A stretch of DNA of 64,000 bases from Poriferisodalis sp026713105 (GCA_965115995.1 OZ220472.1:1550001-1614000); one strand, 5' to 3'; positions 41,633-51,472 are shown, numbered from the stretch's first letter. A program made the numbers and translations. Notes: generated from the sequence alone by a model not told the origin.

Positions 41633-43486
41633 TCACTGGTCGAGGCGCAGTGCCGAGACGAAGGCCTCGTTGGGCACCTCGACGCGCCCGATGGCCTTCA
41701 TCCGCTTCTTGCCTTCCTTCTGACGCTCGAGCAGCTTGCGCTTGCGGGTGATGTCGCCGCCGTAGCACTTGGACAGCACGTCCTTGCGCTTGGCCTTGAC
41801 TGTCTCACGGGCGATGATGCGCCCGCCGATGGCGGCCTGGATCGGCACGTCGAAGAGCTGGCGCGGGATGAGTTCGGCCAGTTTCGCCGTGATGGCCTTG
41901 CCGTAGGGGTACGCGCCGTCGCGATGGCGGATCGCCGAGAACGCGTCGACGGATTCGCCGTTGAGCAATATGTCGACGCGCACCAGGCGCCCGGCGCGAT
42001 AGCCCGCGTGGTCGTAGTCGAGACTCGCGTATCCCTGCGTGCGGCTCTTGAGCTGGTCGAAGAAGTCGGTCACCACCTCGGCAAGCGGCACCTCATAGCG
42101 CAGCTCGACGCGTTCGGGCGACAGGTAGTCCATGGAGGTCATCGAGCCCCGACGCGACTGGCACAGGTCCATGACGGCGCCGGTGTAGGCGCTCGGCGTC
42201 AGCACGGACACATTGAGCATCGGCTCCGCGATCTCGCCGATCTGACCGGCAGGCGGCAGGTCTGACGGGTTGTCGACCTCGACCTCCTGATCGTCGTCGG
42301 TCCGTACCCGGTAGGCCACCGACGGCGCGGTAGCGATAAGCGAGAGCCCGAACTCGCGCTCGAGCCGTTCACGCACGATCTCCATGTGCAGCAGGCCCAA
42401 GAAACCGCACCGGAACCCGAAGCCCAACGCACCGGAGGTCTCTGGCTCGAAGGTCACCGACGCGTCGTTGAGCCTCAGCTTCGCCAGCGCGTCGCGCAGG
42501 TCGGGGTACTCGTCGCCGTCGACGGGATACAGCCCGCAAAAGACCATCGGCTTGGGGTCGTCGTAGCCGGCCAGCGGTACATCCGCCGGTGCCGCCGCGG
42601 AGGTCACTGTCTCGCCTGAGCGCGCCTGTGCCACGTCCTTGATGCCCGCGATGAGGTAGCCGACCTCGCCGGGACCCAGCTCGTCGGTCGGCGTCACAGC
42701 CGGCAGGCGCAGCCCGACCTCCTCAGACTGGTGCTGGCCGCCCGCATGCATGAAGCGCAGCCGGTCTCCTGCACACAACCGGCCGTTCATGACACGGACC
42801 GACGACACGACGCCCCGGTACTGGTCGAAGTGGGAATCGAAGATCAGTGCCTGCAGCGGGGCATCGGGGTCGCCGCTCGGCGGGGGGATCCGTTCGGTGA
42901 TCGCGTCGAGCAGCGCTTCCACGCCCTCGCCGGTCTTGGCGGAGATCGCCAGGACCTCGCCCGCGTCGATGCCCAGAACGCGTTCGATCTCCGATGCGTA
43001 CAGGTCCGGATCGGCTGCGGGGAGATCGATCTTGTTGAGCACTGGCACGATGGTGAGATCCGACTCCAGGGCCAGATAGCAGTTGGCCAGCGTCTGCGCC
43101 TCGATTCCCTGCGCTGCATCGACGAGCAGCACCACGCCTTCGCAGGCGGCAAGCGACCGGCTGACTTCGTAGCCGAAGTCAACGTGTCCCGGTGTGTCGA
43201 TGAGGTGGAGGGTGTGGCCCCGCCAGCTCACGCGGACGTTCTGGGCCTTGATGGTGATGCCTCGCTCGCGCTCGAGTTCCATCGAATCGAGGTACTGGGC
43301 GCGCATCGAACGCTCCTCGACGGCGCCCGTCAACTCCAGGATCCGATCCGACAGCGTCGACTTCCCGTGGTCGATGTGGGCGATGATCGAGAAGTTCCGA
43401 ATAGAAGCAGCGCTGGTCGATCCGGATCTGGCACCGCCGTCGGGGATGTCAGCCGCAGGGGGCACGTGGGGCATCGCAGGCCGCAC
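41633..43486 (-). CDS. lepA: Elongation factor 4 (LepA)
   Basis: Ribosome-binding translational GTPase, back-translocation/biogenesis factor. G1 AHIDHGKST, switch region ERERGITIKAQN, G3 DTPGHVDF, G4 NKIDLPAAD. The EF4-specific C-terminal domain is complete (CYGGDITRKRKLLERQKEGK). GTG 43486 is favoured because GGAGG lies 5 bp before it; a GTG at 43522 and an ATG at 43474 are alternatives. About 617 residues. Divergent from rpsT by 42 bp. Confidence 0.95.
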   Translation of the reverse strand: MRPAMPHVPPAADIPDGGARSGSTSAASIRNFSIIAHIDHGKSTLSDRILELTGAVEERSMRAQYLDSMELERERGITIKAQNVRVSWRGHTLHLIDTPGHVDFGYEVSRSLAACEGVVLLVDAAQGIEAQTLANCYLALESDLTIVPVLNKIDLPAADPDLYASEIERVLGIDAGEVLAISAKTGEGVEALLDAITERIPPPSGDPDAPLQALIFDSHFDQYRGVVSSVRVMNGRLCAGDRLRFMHAGGQHQSEEVGLRLPAVTPTDELGPGEVGYLIAGIKDVAQARSGETVTSAAAPADVPLAGYDDPKPMVFCGLYPVDGDEYPDLRDALAKLRLNDASVTFEPETSGALGFGFRCGFLGLLHMEIVRERLEREFGLSLIATAPSVAYRVRTDDDQEVEVDNPSDLPPAGQIGEIAEPMLNVSVLTPSAYTGAVMDLCQSRRGSMTSMDYLSPERVELRYEVPLAEVVTDFFDQLKSRTQGYASLDYDHAGYRAGRLVRVDILLNGESVDAFSAIRHRDGAYPYGKAITAKLAELIPRQLFDVPIQAAIGGRIIARETVKAKRKDVLSKCYGGDITRKRKLLERQKEGKKRMKAIGRVEVPNEAFVSALRLDQ

Positions 43487-43528
43487 GGTACCCTCCGGGG
43501 CCGGTTTCGAGACGGAGAGCACGCTTTC

Positions 43529-43792
43529 GTGGCAAACATCAAGAGCCAGATCAAGCGCAATCGCCAGAACGAGGTACGCCGCGTCCGCAACCGTGCGATC
43601 CGCTCAGAGCTGCGAACCCGCGAGAAGGCAGTCCAGGCTGCTGCGCTGGCGGGCGAGCCCACCGATGAGCTGATCCGCGCTGTGCAAAAGCGCCTCGACA
43701 AGGCCGCCGCCAAGGGCGTCATCCATCGCAACGAGGCAGGCCGGCGCAAGTCCCGGCTCATCGCCCGCTCGATGCAGGCCAGCGGCGCCTAG
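43529..43792 (+). CDS. rpsT: 30S ribosomal protein S20
   Basis: 87-residue basic helical protein of the small subunit. ANIKSQIKRNRQNEVRRVRN is the family N-terminus. GTG start at 43529 with GGAGAG upstream. The only plus-strand gene in this stretch, as in other actinobacteria where rpsT faces away from holA and lepA. Confidence 0.97.
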   Translation: MANIKSQIKRNRQNEVRRVRNRAIRSELRTREKAVQAAALAGEPTDELIRAVQKRLDKAAAKGVIHRNEAGRRKSRLIARSMQASGA

Positions 43793-43835
43793 AGGCTGAG
43801 CCGCTGGGTCTGGGCTGCTGGGTCTGGGCCAGCTA

Positions 43836-44807
43836 TCAGCGGGCGCCGGCGGCGAGCCGAGCGCACAGGATCTCAGCGACACACCGGGCGTCGAGTCCGG
43901 ATCTGCCGCGCATGTCCACGTCTGCCGCGGCGAGCTGCTCGACGGCTCGCGCAATGCCGTCGCTGCCGCGCCGTCGGCAGGCGTCGAGCGCCTTGCGCGC
44001 CGGATACGTGGAGCCCCGCAGACCGAGAACCGCAGCGGCTTCCTTCTCGTTCGCCGCATCAGCGCCGTCAAGGCGAGCCATGCGGGTGATGTGGTTCGAG
44101 ACCGTCGCTGTGACCGCCAGGGGATGCCGGCCTGCGCCCCACATGCGCTGAAGCACGGCGAGGGTCGCACCGACGTTGCCGCGGTCGATCGCGTCGGTCA
44201 GCTCCCAGGGCGGGACATCGCCCTCGGCGCCGAGATACGGCAGCGCGTCGTCTGCCCCAAGCCGGGCGCCTGTGCCGAAGACGGCCTCCAGCGTCTCGAG
44301 CACTGCCCCGAGCCGGCTCAATTCGTTGCCGAGATGCTCCGAGATACCAGCGCGGGCTCGAGCGTCGAGATGCACTGGTGCCTCCGCTAAGCGCTCTTCG
44401 AGCCATGTCCGGCGATTGCGTGCCCCGCCGGGCACATCTGAGGCGACCCGCTGGCCCCCCGTGGCCTCGACGGCTTCGACGAGCGGGCGCGGCACGCGGC
44501 CTGAGTCCCACTCGAGCACGAGGTCGGTCGTGGGGCAGGGATCATCCAACCAAGCGATCAGCGGGGCGAGCTCGGCTGCGCCAAAGCGGCTGAGCCCCCT
44601 GGCCACGACCACCCGGTGGGTGGCCAGCAGCGGCGGCGTCGAGGCAGCGATGGCGACATCGCTGAGGGTGTACTCATCGCCTGAGTACTCGTCGAGCACG
44701 TCGGCCCGCTGGGCATCGCCGACGAGGTCAGCGACGGCAGTTCTCACGGCTTCGGCCGAGAGAATCTCGTCGCTGCCACTGATGAGTCTCACGGTTCCGC
44801 CGGCCAT
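43836..44807 (-). CDS. holA: DNA polymerase III subunit delta
   Basis: Clamp-loader subunit. 323 residues; GTVRLISGSDEILSAEAV opens the AAA-like N-domain, PLLATHRVVVARGLSRFGAA and PPWELTDAIDRGNVGATL are typical of HolA. C-terminal helical collar DMRGRSGLDARCVAEILCAR. Downstream of comEC, usual actinobacterial position. Confidence 0.93.
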   Translation of the reverse strand: MAGGTVRLISGSDEILSAEAVRTAVADLVGDAQRADVLDEYSGDEYTLSDVAIAASTPPLLATHRVVVARGLSRFGAAELAPLIAWLDDPCPTTDLVLEWDSGRVPRPLVEAVEATGGQRVASDVPGGARNRRTWLEERLAEAPVHLDARARAGISEHLGNELSRLGAVLETLEAVFGTGARLGADDALPYLGAEGDVPPWELTDAIDRGNVGATLAVLQRMWGAGRHPLAVTATVSNHITRMARLDGADAANEKEAAAVLGLRGSTYPARKALDACRRRGSDGIARAVEQLAAADVDMRGRSGLDARCVAEILCARLAAGAR

Positions 44808-44853
44808 CAGCGCCGTGCCCCCGTAGCGGCGGCCGGCCCGTGCTTCAGCGGGC

Positions 44854-46815
44854 TCACGGTTCTTGCCGCCACCCGTCCGACGCTAGTTCCACCGAGACAG
44901 CCAGGCGCTTCGCTGCGGGCTCGACGGTGAGCCCCGCGACGGTGACGGGCTCGGTCACGGTCGCATAGGCGATGTTGCCGCCGAGCCCAGCCGGTGCGAG
45001 GACGTGCGCTATGTCGTGGCGGGCGTCCAGAGCCCGCACGGCCTCGCGCCCGGCGCGACTGGCTGAGCGCGCCACGAGCACGTCGATGCGATCGATTCCC
45101 GCCGCGGCGAGCTGGCCCAGCGCACGGGCCGGATCCGGACGATCCACGACCACGACGACGGGATCGCTGCTGCGCACCGAGATCTGGGATCCTCCCGGCA
45201 GCGGCGGGCGGTGCGTGCCGGCCACCAGCCAGATCCCGATTGCGGCCGCGGCGACGGCCAAGCCACGAGACGCGACCGGAAGGTTGCGCAGCACAAATGC
45301 CCCTGCTGCGCACAACACGACAACTGCCAACGCTGAGCCGACTTCGGCCGCCTCGATCTGAGGCCAGCCCGCCGACGCCCCCCATCGCGCCACGCCCGCA
45401 ACCCAGCCCATCATCAGCTTGGTCGGCAGGTGCAACATCGATGCCACGGCGTCGCCGGAGACACCGCCCGCCAATCCGGCGATGAGGCCCCAGACCATGG
45501 CCGGGCCTGCGACCGGTCCCGCAAGGACGTTGGCGGGGATGCTCACGAGCGGCAGCGAGCCGAACACCGCAAGCTGCACCGGCAGCACTCCCACCTGAGC
45601 GCTCAGGGTCGCCGCAAGCGCCAGGCGCAGCCAGGGCGGACCCCACAGCAGCCTGGCGAGGGGGCGGGCGCCGATGACGATGGCGGTAGTCGCGGCGACA
45701 GACAGCTGGAAGCCGACGGATCGGACTAGCAGAGGATCGACGAGCAGCAGCACGATGACCGCCAGTGCGAGCAGCCGCGGCGCCGAGGCGCGCCGGCCCA
45801 CGGCGTGCGCGCCGACGGCGAGCGTGGCGAGCACGCAGGCCCGCAGCACGGAGGGTTCGCCCCTGGTCAGGACGGCGAACTGGGCGAGCAGTACAGCGAC
45901 GGCGCCGAGCCGGGCTCCGAGGCGCAGCCGGGCCAGCAGCGGCGCGAACAACAGCAGCACGAACGCCACGTTCGAACCGGACACAGCGAGCAGGTGAGTG
46001 AGCGACGTCGCCCGGAAGTCGTGCACCACCTCGGGCAGCTGCCCCCGATCGTCGCCGTACACGAAGCCGGCGAGCAGCGCCGCGTCCCGCGTCGACAGCG
46101 ATTCGCCCGACGTCTCGACGAGGTTCCGCAGCGAATTGGCGACACGGAACGGCGCCGCACCGCCATCGAGACGGTGCGCCGTGTGGACCTGGGCCGTCCC
46201 GACGAGATGTCTGGGCCACAGGAAGGGCCGCTCGCCCGGTTCAGCTGGCTCCGCCGTCACGTTCAGGCGCCAGCGCTCCCCCATGGCGGCGTCTTCCAGC
46301 TTCCATGCGGCGGGTCCCCGAGCCCAACCCTCCAAGCGATGCTCGGAGCCATCGAGCGTTGCGCGGAACGGCACGACCAGGGCGCCGGAACGCCACCGCG
46401 GATCGCCGACCACGAGTACCTCGCCGTCGAAGTTCCCGCCCGTTGCCGCGCCGAGCTGGACGAGCTGTGCTCCCATGGCTGCCGCGGCGAGCACCAGCAG
46501 GCCAGCCGGGATGAGCACTCGTGCACGGCTCACAAGACCGGCTGCTCCCAGCCCGCCTCCGAGTGCAGCTCCCCACCACCACGACCCCCACCACAGCTCT
46601 GCCGGGGGCGCCCACAGCGCGCCGGCCGCCGTGGTGATGGCGCCCGCCACCAGCCACCCGTCGGCGACGGCGCTGAGGCCTCCGAATCGGCGAGGCGCCG
46701 CTCGTGGCGGACTCAGCCGGTCCGGCGGAGAGGGCGCCTCCGGCCGTTCCGGTGGCCTCGGCGACACTGGCGGCACCGACGGAGAGGGCGGCACCGACGG
46801 CTCAGACGGTCGCAT
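44854..46815 (-). CDS. comEC: ComEC/Rec2 DNA-uptake channel with degenerate beta-lactamase domain
   Basis: Competence membrane channel for single-stranded DNA uptake. 653 residues from ATG 46815, overlapping the comEA stop by 14 bp. The N-terminal region has several membrane helices and an OB-fold-like loop. The competence core is SLTHLLAVSGSNVAFVLLLF, PSVLRACVLATLAVGAHAVG and PVSIPANVLAGPVAGPAM-type sequence (SIPANVLAGPVAG). The C-terminal region is short and keeps a beta-lactamase-like outline (VVVVVDRPDPARALGQLAAA, DRIDVLVARSASRAGREAV) but no HxHxDH metal motif. The nuclease-like activity of the domain is probably lost. Confidence 0.88.
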   Translation of the reverse strand: MRPSEPSVPPSPSVPPVSPRPPERPEAPSPPDRLSPPRAAPRRFGGLSAVADGWLVAGAITTAAGALWAPPAELWWGSWWWGAALGGGLGAAGLVSRARVLIPAGLLVLAAAAMGAQLVQLGAATGGNFDGEVLVVGDPRWRSGALVVPFRATLDGSEHRLEGWARGPAAWKLEDAAMGERWRLNVTAEPAEPGERPFLWPRHLVGTAQVHTAHRLDGGAAPFRVANSLRNLVETSGESLSTRDAALLAGFVYGDDRGQLPEVVHDFRATSLTHLLAVSGSNVAFVLLLFAPLLARLRLGARLGAVAVLLAQFAVLTRGEPSVLRACVLATLAVGAHAVGRRASAPRLLALAVIVLLLVDPLLVRSVGFQLSVAATTAIVIGARPLARLLWGPPWLRLALAATLSAQVGVLPVQLAVFGSLPLVSIPANVLAGPVAGPAMVWGLIAGLAGGVSGDAVASMLHLPTKLMMGWVAGVARWGASAGWPQIEAAEVGSALAVVVLCAAGAFVLRNLPVASRGLAVAAAAIGIWLVAGTHRPPLPGGSQISVRSSDPVVVVVDRPDPARALGQLAAAGIDRIDVLVARSASRAGREAVRALDARHDIAHVLAPAGLGGNIAYATVTEPVTVAGLTVEPAAKRLAVSVELASDGWRQEP

Positions 46816-47446
46816 GGGGCCGTAGCTGGGACAGCTTGGAAGGCCCGATCCCGGGCACCTGCTCGAGTGCGTCGAGCGTCGCAAACGGCCCGTGCTCGGA
46901 CCTGAAGGCGACGATCGCCGCCGCCAGCGACGGGCCGATGCCCGGAAGCTCGGTGAGTTGCGCCGCCGTCGCCGTGTTGACGTCGATCTGCCCGCCGCCA
47001 AGCGCGCCCGAGGTCGGGGCGGCGGGTTGCTCGCCCACCACCGGCACATAGATCTGCTGCCCGTCACGCAGCCGTTCGGCGAGGTTGACTGCGGCGCCGT
47101 CGGCATCGGCCCCCAGGCCGCCAGCAGCGTCGATGAGGTCACCGACGCGATAGCTGGCGGCGACCTGGTACAGCCCTGGCTGGCGGACGGCGCCGGCGAG
47201 GTGCACCTGCAAGAGCGACGGCTCGGTGGTTGCGACCGGCGGCGGCGCCTCGCCCGCCGCGAGCGGCAGGTCGATGGGCGCAGGCGTGCCGTGGCGGACC
47301 CCCGCAAGGAATCCTGCGGCAACAAGCGCGCCGACGGCAACGAGCAGCACCAACACGGGTACTGCTCCGACCCGCCGTGCGAAACCGGCTGCTTCTGCCG
47401 CTACCGAACGCCAGTCTGTTGAGCGCTCAGCGTCCGGCGCCCGCAT
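46802..47446 (-). CDS. comEA: ComEA-like helix-hairpin-helix DNA-binding protein
   Basis: DNA receptor of competence, 214 residues. One N-terminal transmembrane helix (VPVLVLLVAVGALVAAGFLA), a SLBB domain (VHLAGAVRQPGLYQVAASYR, VGDLIDAAGGLGADADGAAV) and C-terminal HhH pair (IDVNTATAAQLTELPGIGPS, EQVPGIGPSKLSQLRPHA). Directly before comEC. Confidence 0.94.
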   Translation of the reverse strand: MRAPDAERSTDWRSVAAEAAGFARRVGAVPVLVLLVAVGALVAAGFLAGVRHGTPAPIDLPLAAGEAPPPVATTEPSLLQVHLAGAVRQPGLYQVAASYRVGDLIDAAGGLGADADGAAVNLAERLRDGQQIYVPVVGEQPAAPTSGALGGGQIDVNTATAAQLTELPGIGPSLAAAIVAFRSEHGPFATLDALEQVPGIGPSKLSQLRPHATV

Positions 47447-47456
47447 GTCTGCGACC

Positions 47457-48659
47457 CTAGTGCGAGAGTGTCGTTCCCTTTGGTGGAATTTTCACTGCTT
47501 TCAATCTCAGTGCCGCTGCGCCGGCGAGCGCGAGGCAGACCAGACCCCAGCCGCCGAAGAGCCACCGCGAGCCAATCTGGCCGTACAGCGGCGGGCCGGC
47601 GAGTGCGGCGGCACCGGCGACTGCGAGCCCGATTGCCTCGAGCACCCCGCCGCCCATCGCGGCCCGTTCGGCGCCGGCGGCCTCGAGCACCAGCACCTGG
47701 GCACCCATCACGCTGTAGGACTCGCCGACGGCCTCCAGCACACCGATCACAATGAAGCTCAGCAGGCCGCCGATCCATCCGTACAGCACCACCGAAGGCG
47801 CGAACAGCAAGAGCGCGGGAACAGCGACCCGACCACCTCCGAGGCGCTCTGCGAGCGCTCCCGTATACGGCGGCAGCAACATGAGCGGGACTCCGATGAT
47901 GAGCAGCCCGATGGCCAACTGGTTCGACGAGAGCCCGACGTCGGTCAGGTACCGGTCCACGGTCGCGTCGAAGACTCCGATCAGCCCCCAGACACCTACG
48001 TGCACGCAGATGGCCGCCTGAACCCGTGGGCGGCGGAGCAGGTCTCCGAGATCGGAGTAGTCCACGGGCACCGCAGCGATCGGCGATCTCGCGATCAGCA
48101 CCGCTGCGAAGGGGCCCAGCACCGCCATCAGCGCTCCGGTGAGCAGGAACGGGGCTTCGAAGGAGACCCCGCTCAGCGCAGCGCCGATCGCAGGACCGCT
48201 GATGAACCCCGCCACGGCACACGACAGCAAGCCGCCCACCTTGGTGCCGCTGCCAGTGATGTCACGCCCGATCAGGGCCTTGCGGGCGACCAGCCCAAAC
48301 AGCCCGAAGCTGACGCCTGCCAGCGCCCGGCTCGCGGTCAGCGACCATGTGGCGGTTGCGAACACGAATCCGAACGAGCCCGCCACTGCGGACAGCACCG
48401 AGATCCATGCGACCACGCGGTGGTGGCCGCGGTCCACCAGCGGCGAGAGCAGCAATTGCGACGCCAGCCCGGCTACGAAGCCGGCAGCGGCAACTATGCC
48501 CAGCTCCAGGTGGCTGAGGCCGTAACGGTCCTGGAGGTCTGCCAGGTAGGCGAAGACGACGCCGAGCGAAGCTGTGACGAAGAACTGCGTTGCGTAGATC
48601 GTCACGTACAGCACCGGCGCAGCGTATTGGTGCCGTCGTCGCGCTAGGCCGCTCGGCAT
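47457..48659 (-). CDS. Major facilitator superfamily transporter
   Basis: 400 residues, start ATG 48659, about 12 hydrophobic segments. The MFS loop motif is seen as SPLVDRGHHRVVAWISVLSA and, in the second half, GALAERLGGGRVAVPALLL. Substrate unknown; drug-efflux-like or sugar-type MFS both fit. Divergent from the phosphotransferase, 96 bp apart. Confidence 0.85.
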   Translation of the reverse strand: MPSGLARRRHQYAAPVLYVTIYATQFFVTASLGVVFAYLADLQDRYGLSHLELGIVAAAGFVAGLASQLLLSPLVDRGHHRVVAWISVLSAVAGSFGFVFATATWSLTASRALAGVSFGLFGLVARKALIGRDITGSGTKVGGLLSCAVAGFISGPAIGAALSGVSFEAPFLLTGALMAVLGPFAAVLIARSPIAAVPVDYSDLGDLLRRPRVQAAICVHVGVWGLIGVFDATVDRYLTDVGLSSNQLAIGLLIIGVPLMLLPPYTGALAERLGGGRVAVPALLLFAPSVVLYGWIGGLLSFIVIGVLEAVGESYSVMGAQVLVLEAAGAERAAMGGGVLEAIGLAVAGAAALAGPPLYGQIGSRWLFGGWGLVCLALAGAAALRLKAVKIPPKGTTLSH

Positions 48660-48755
48660 GTCGCGACGCCGACGGCGCCGTCCGCTGCCGGGCACCGCTG
48701 CACGGCTGCGGCCATGATGGTGCCCCGCAGGGCTCGACCACGGGAGGGAACGACG

Positions 48756-49802
48756 GTGTCTGCTGCTGTCTCCGAAGCTGGCGGCCCGGTCGCCGGCATC
48801 GATCCTGGGCCGGTCACCGCGTGGATGGCCGAGCGCGTCGAGCTCAGCCCCCCGCTGCAGTTCGAGATCATCGCCGGCGGGCACTCGAACCTCACCTACC
48901 GCGTCACTGATGCCGTGGGCAACCGCTGGGTGCTGCGCCGCCCGCCGCTGGCCCACCTGCTCGCCGGGGCACACGACATGGTTCGCGAGCACCGCATCCT
49001 GGCTGCGCTGGAACCCACCCCGGTCCCCACTCCCCCGGTGGTGGGCCTGTGCACCGATGCCGAGGTGAACGGCGCCGATTTCTATGTGACCGGGTTCGTG
49101 GAGGGCACTGTGCTGCGGTCACTGGCCGATGCCGAGGCGCTGTCGCCCGAGGCTCGGGGAGCACTCAGCCGGCAGCTGGTGGAGGTGCAGGCCGCCATCC
49201 ACAGCACCGACTTGGAGGCCACCGGTCTGGACACGCTGGGCCGCCCCGACGACTACGTCGCCCGGCAGCTGCACGTGTGGCGGCGCCAGTTCAACGCCAT
49301 GACGTCGCGGGAGCTGCCGATCATCGAACGGGTCCACGACGCGCTTGTGGCGTCGATCCCGCCCCAGACCGAGGCCACCCTGGTGCACGGCGACTACCGC
49401 TTGGACAACTGCCTGTCGGGGGCGAGTGGCGAACTGGCGGCTGTGTTGGACTGGGAGATCTCCACCTTGGGCGACCCGCTGGCCGACTTCGGATTCTCGC
49501 TGGGCTACTGGGTGGAGGCCGGCGACGCGTTTAACCCGCTGGGACACGACGCCACCGCTGCGCCGGGCTTTTGGACCCGCGAGCAGCTGGCGCGCGCCTA
49601 TGGCGAACTCACAGGCCGGGACGTCAGCGCGATGGGTTGGTTCTTCGCTTTCGCGAGCTGGCGCCTGGCCTGCATCCTCGAAGGAGTCCATGCCCGGTAC
49701 GTGGGCGGCGCCATCCCCGACATCCCCCCAGAGGTGCACGAGTTTCCCCGCAGCATCGTGGCGCTGGCCGAGCGGGCCGAGGCTGTGCTGACGAGCCTCT
49801 GA
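48756..49802 (+). CDS. APH-fold phosphotransferase family protein
   Basis: 348 residues from GTG 48756, which has GGGAGGG upstream. The kinase fold is shown by the glycine-rich IIAGGHSNLTYRVTD, an ATP-site block NRWVLRRPPL, the catalytic loop LVHGDYRLDNCL and metal site AVLDWEISTLGDPLADFGF. Resembles the acyl-CoA dehydrogenase-associated kinase domain (ACAD10/11 type) rather than an antibiotic-resistance enzyme. Substrate unknown; it precedes an F420-type oxidoreductase. Confidence 0.85.
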   Translation: MSAAVSEAGGPVAGIDPGPVTAWMAERVELSPPLQFEIIAGGHSNLTYRVTDAVGNRWVLRRPPLAHLLAGAHDMVREHRILAALEPTPVPTPPVVGLCTDAEVNGADFYVTGFVEGTVLRSLADAEALSPEARGALSRQLVEVQAAIHSTDLEATGLDTLGRPDDYVARQLHVWRRQFNAMTSRELPIIERVHDALVASIPPQTEATLVHGDYRLDNCLSGASGELAAVLDWEISTLGDPLADFGFSLGYWVEAGDAFNPLGHDATAAPGFWTREQLARAYGELTGRDVSAMGWFFAFASWRLACILEGVHARYVGGAIPDIPPEVHEFPRSIVALAERAEAVLTSL

Positions 49803-49887
49803 GCGGGCGGCGCTGCGCAGCCACGACCGTCGCTCGCCGAAGCCGGCGCCGCAGAATTCGCAATCGCAGCCCGCTAGCGTCCCCGCC

Positions 49888-50901
49888 ATGAAGGTAGACG
49901 GCGGCCTCGGAGTCACAAGCGGATTCGATGGGATCATCGAGTCGAGTCAAGAACAAGAAGCGTTGGGCTACGACGGATTGTGGGTGCCAGAGACCAGCCA
50001 CGACCCGTTCACCATGCTTCCCCTCATGGCTCATGCCACCTCGCCGGTGGAGCTGGGCACCAGCATCGTGGTGGGCTTCGCCCGCAACCCGATGTCGCTG
50101 GCCTACAGCGCCAACGACATCCAGCTGCTGTCGGAGGGCAGGTTCATCTTGGGCCTCGGCAGCCAGATCCGCCCGCACATCACCCGGCGTTTCTCGATGG
50201 AGTGGTCCAAGCCCGCCGCTCGCATGCGCGAGATGATCCTGGCGATCAAGGCCATCTGGGCCTGCTGGAACGACGGCGAGAAGCTGAACTTCCGTGGCGA
50301 CTTCTACGAGCACACCCTGATGACGCCGTTCTTCGACCCCGGCGCGAACCCCTACGGTGCTCCCCGACTGGCCCTGGCCGGCGTCGGCCCGCTGATGACC
50401 GAGGTGGCCGGCGAGACCTGCGATGTCTTCCTCTGCCACGGCTTCACCACCGAGAAGTACCTGCGTGAGGAGACCATCCCGGCGATCGAACGGGGTGCTG
50501 CGCGGGCGGGGCGCGATCCCAGCGAGATCACGATCTCGGGCCCGTCGTTCATCGTGACCGGCAACACCGAAGAGGACATGGCCAAGGCCAAGGACGCCAC
50601 CAAGCAGCAGGTCGCGTTCTACGGTTCCACGCCCGCGTACCGGCCCGTGCTGGAGTGCCACGGCTGGGGCGAAATGCAGACCGAGCTGAACGCCATGTCC
50701 AAGGAAGGCCGCTGGGTCGAGATGGCGAACCTGGTCGACGACGACATTCTCGATGCGTTCGCCGTGGTGGCCGAGCCCGAGCAAGTTGCCACCGAGCTGA
50801 AGCGTCGCTTCTCCGACGTGGTGGACCGGGTCAGCTTCTACGCCCCCTACAAGGGCGACCGCTCCCGCTGGGAGACGATCTTCAACGACCTGAAGAGCTA
50901 G
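49888..50901 (+). CDS. LLM-class F420-dependent oxidoreductase
   Basis: 337 residues. The luciferase-like TIM barrel is clear: DGIIESSQEQEALGYDGLWV, LGTSIVVGFARNPMSLAYSA, RFILGLGSQIRPHITRRFSM and the family ending EQVATELKRRFSDVVDRVSF. Resembles the TIGR03617 subgroup, typical of mycobacteria and other F420-using actinobacteria, so the organism probably makes F420. Substrate unknown. Follows the phosphotransferase by 85 bp on the same strand. Confidence 0.9.
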   Translation: MKVDGGLGVTSGFDGIIESSQEQEALGYDGLWVPETSHDPFTMLPLMAHATSPVELGTSIVVGFARNPMSLAYSANDIQLLSEGRFILGLGSQIRPHITRRFSMEWSKPAARMREMILAIKAIWACWNDGEKLNFRGDFYEHTLMTPFFDPGANPYGAPRLALAGVGPLMTEVAGETCDVFLCHGFTTEKYLREETIPAIERGAARAGRDPSEITISGPSFIVTGNTEEDMAKAKDATKQQVAFYGSTPAYRPVLECHGWGEMQTELNAMSKEGRWVEMANLVDDDILDAFAVVAEPEQVATELKRRFSDVVDRVSFYAPYKGDRSRWETIFNDLKS

Positions 50902-50912
50902 CGCCAGCCAGC

Positions 50913-51299
50913 TCAGGAGCCCAGCGGGGCGCAGTCCGAAGCGCAGTTGGGATTGGTTGGCGGGGTGGCCGGTGTCGCGGGCCGGTGCAGGACACCTGAG
51001 GTCGGGCGCAGCTCCAGCTCGAGACCCTCGGCACCGTCGACGGTGCGGGCTGCGGCATCCACGATCATCGAATAGCCGCCAGGTTCGTGCGGCGGCCACA
51101 GCACCGAGATGTTCGGGCGCTGCGCAACGTTGGACGCGGCCGATCGGCTGGCGCCGCAGCGCAGCACGTCGCCGTCGAGTCGCATGTCCAGGTGGGCGAT
51201 GTGCGGCGTGGCGTCGTCACGCACGGTCAGCACGTACGCCGTCGTGCCGAACTGCTCCATCTGGTCGCCGATCTCAGCCGGCTCCACGGGGATGCTCAT
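50913..51299 (-). CDS. Pyridoxamine-phosphate-oxidase-fold (PPOX) protein
   Basis: 128 residues from ATG 51299. The split-barrel fold shows MEQFGTTAYVLTVRDDATPH, DGDVLRCGASRSAASNVAQR and PNISVLWPPHEPGGYSMIVD. The group includes FMN- and F420-binding proteins. Convergent with the LLM oxidoreductase; the shared F420 theme is suggestive. Confidence 0.8.
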   Translation of the reverse strand: MSIPVEPAEIGDQMEQFGTTAYVLTVRDDATPHIAHLDMRLDGDVLRCGASRSAASNVAQRPNISVLWPPHEPGGYSMIVDAAARTVDGAEGLELELRPTSGVLHRPATPATPPTNPNCASDCAPLGS

Positions 51300-51399
51300 G
51301 GACTCGACGATATGCCCACAAGGCACAGCTTGCGCACCGATTCGTCCGCTCGATGCACTCTCAATTCACGGCAGCGCACTGGTATCGTCGTGGAGCCTC

Positions 51400-51472
51400 G
51401 GGGCTATAGCTCAGTTGGTAGAGCGCTTCCATGGCATGGAAGAGGTCAGGGGTTCAATTCCCCTTAGCTCCA
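51400..51472 (+). tRNA. tRNA-Ala (GGC)
   Basis: 73-nt cloverleaf: acceptor GGGGCTA/TAGCTCC (one G-U), D arm TAGCTCAGTTGG, anticodon stem CTTCC/GGAAG with loop ATGGCAT (anticodon GGC), T arm AGGGG-TTCAATT-CCCCT. Discriminator A, no encoded CCA. Confidence 0.95.
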
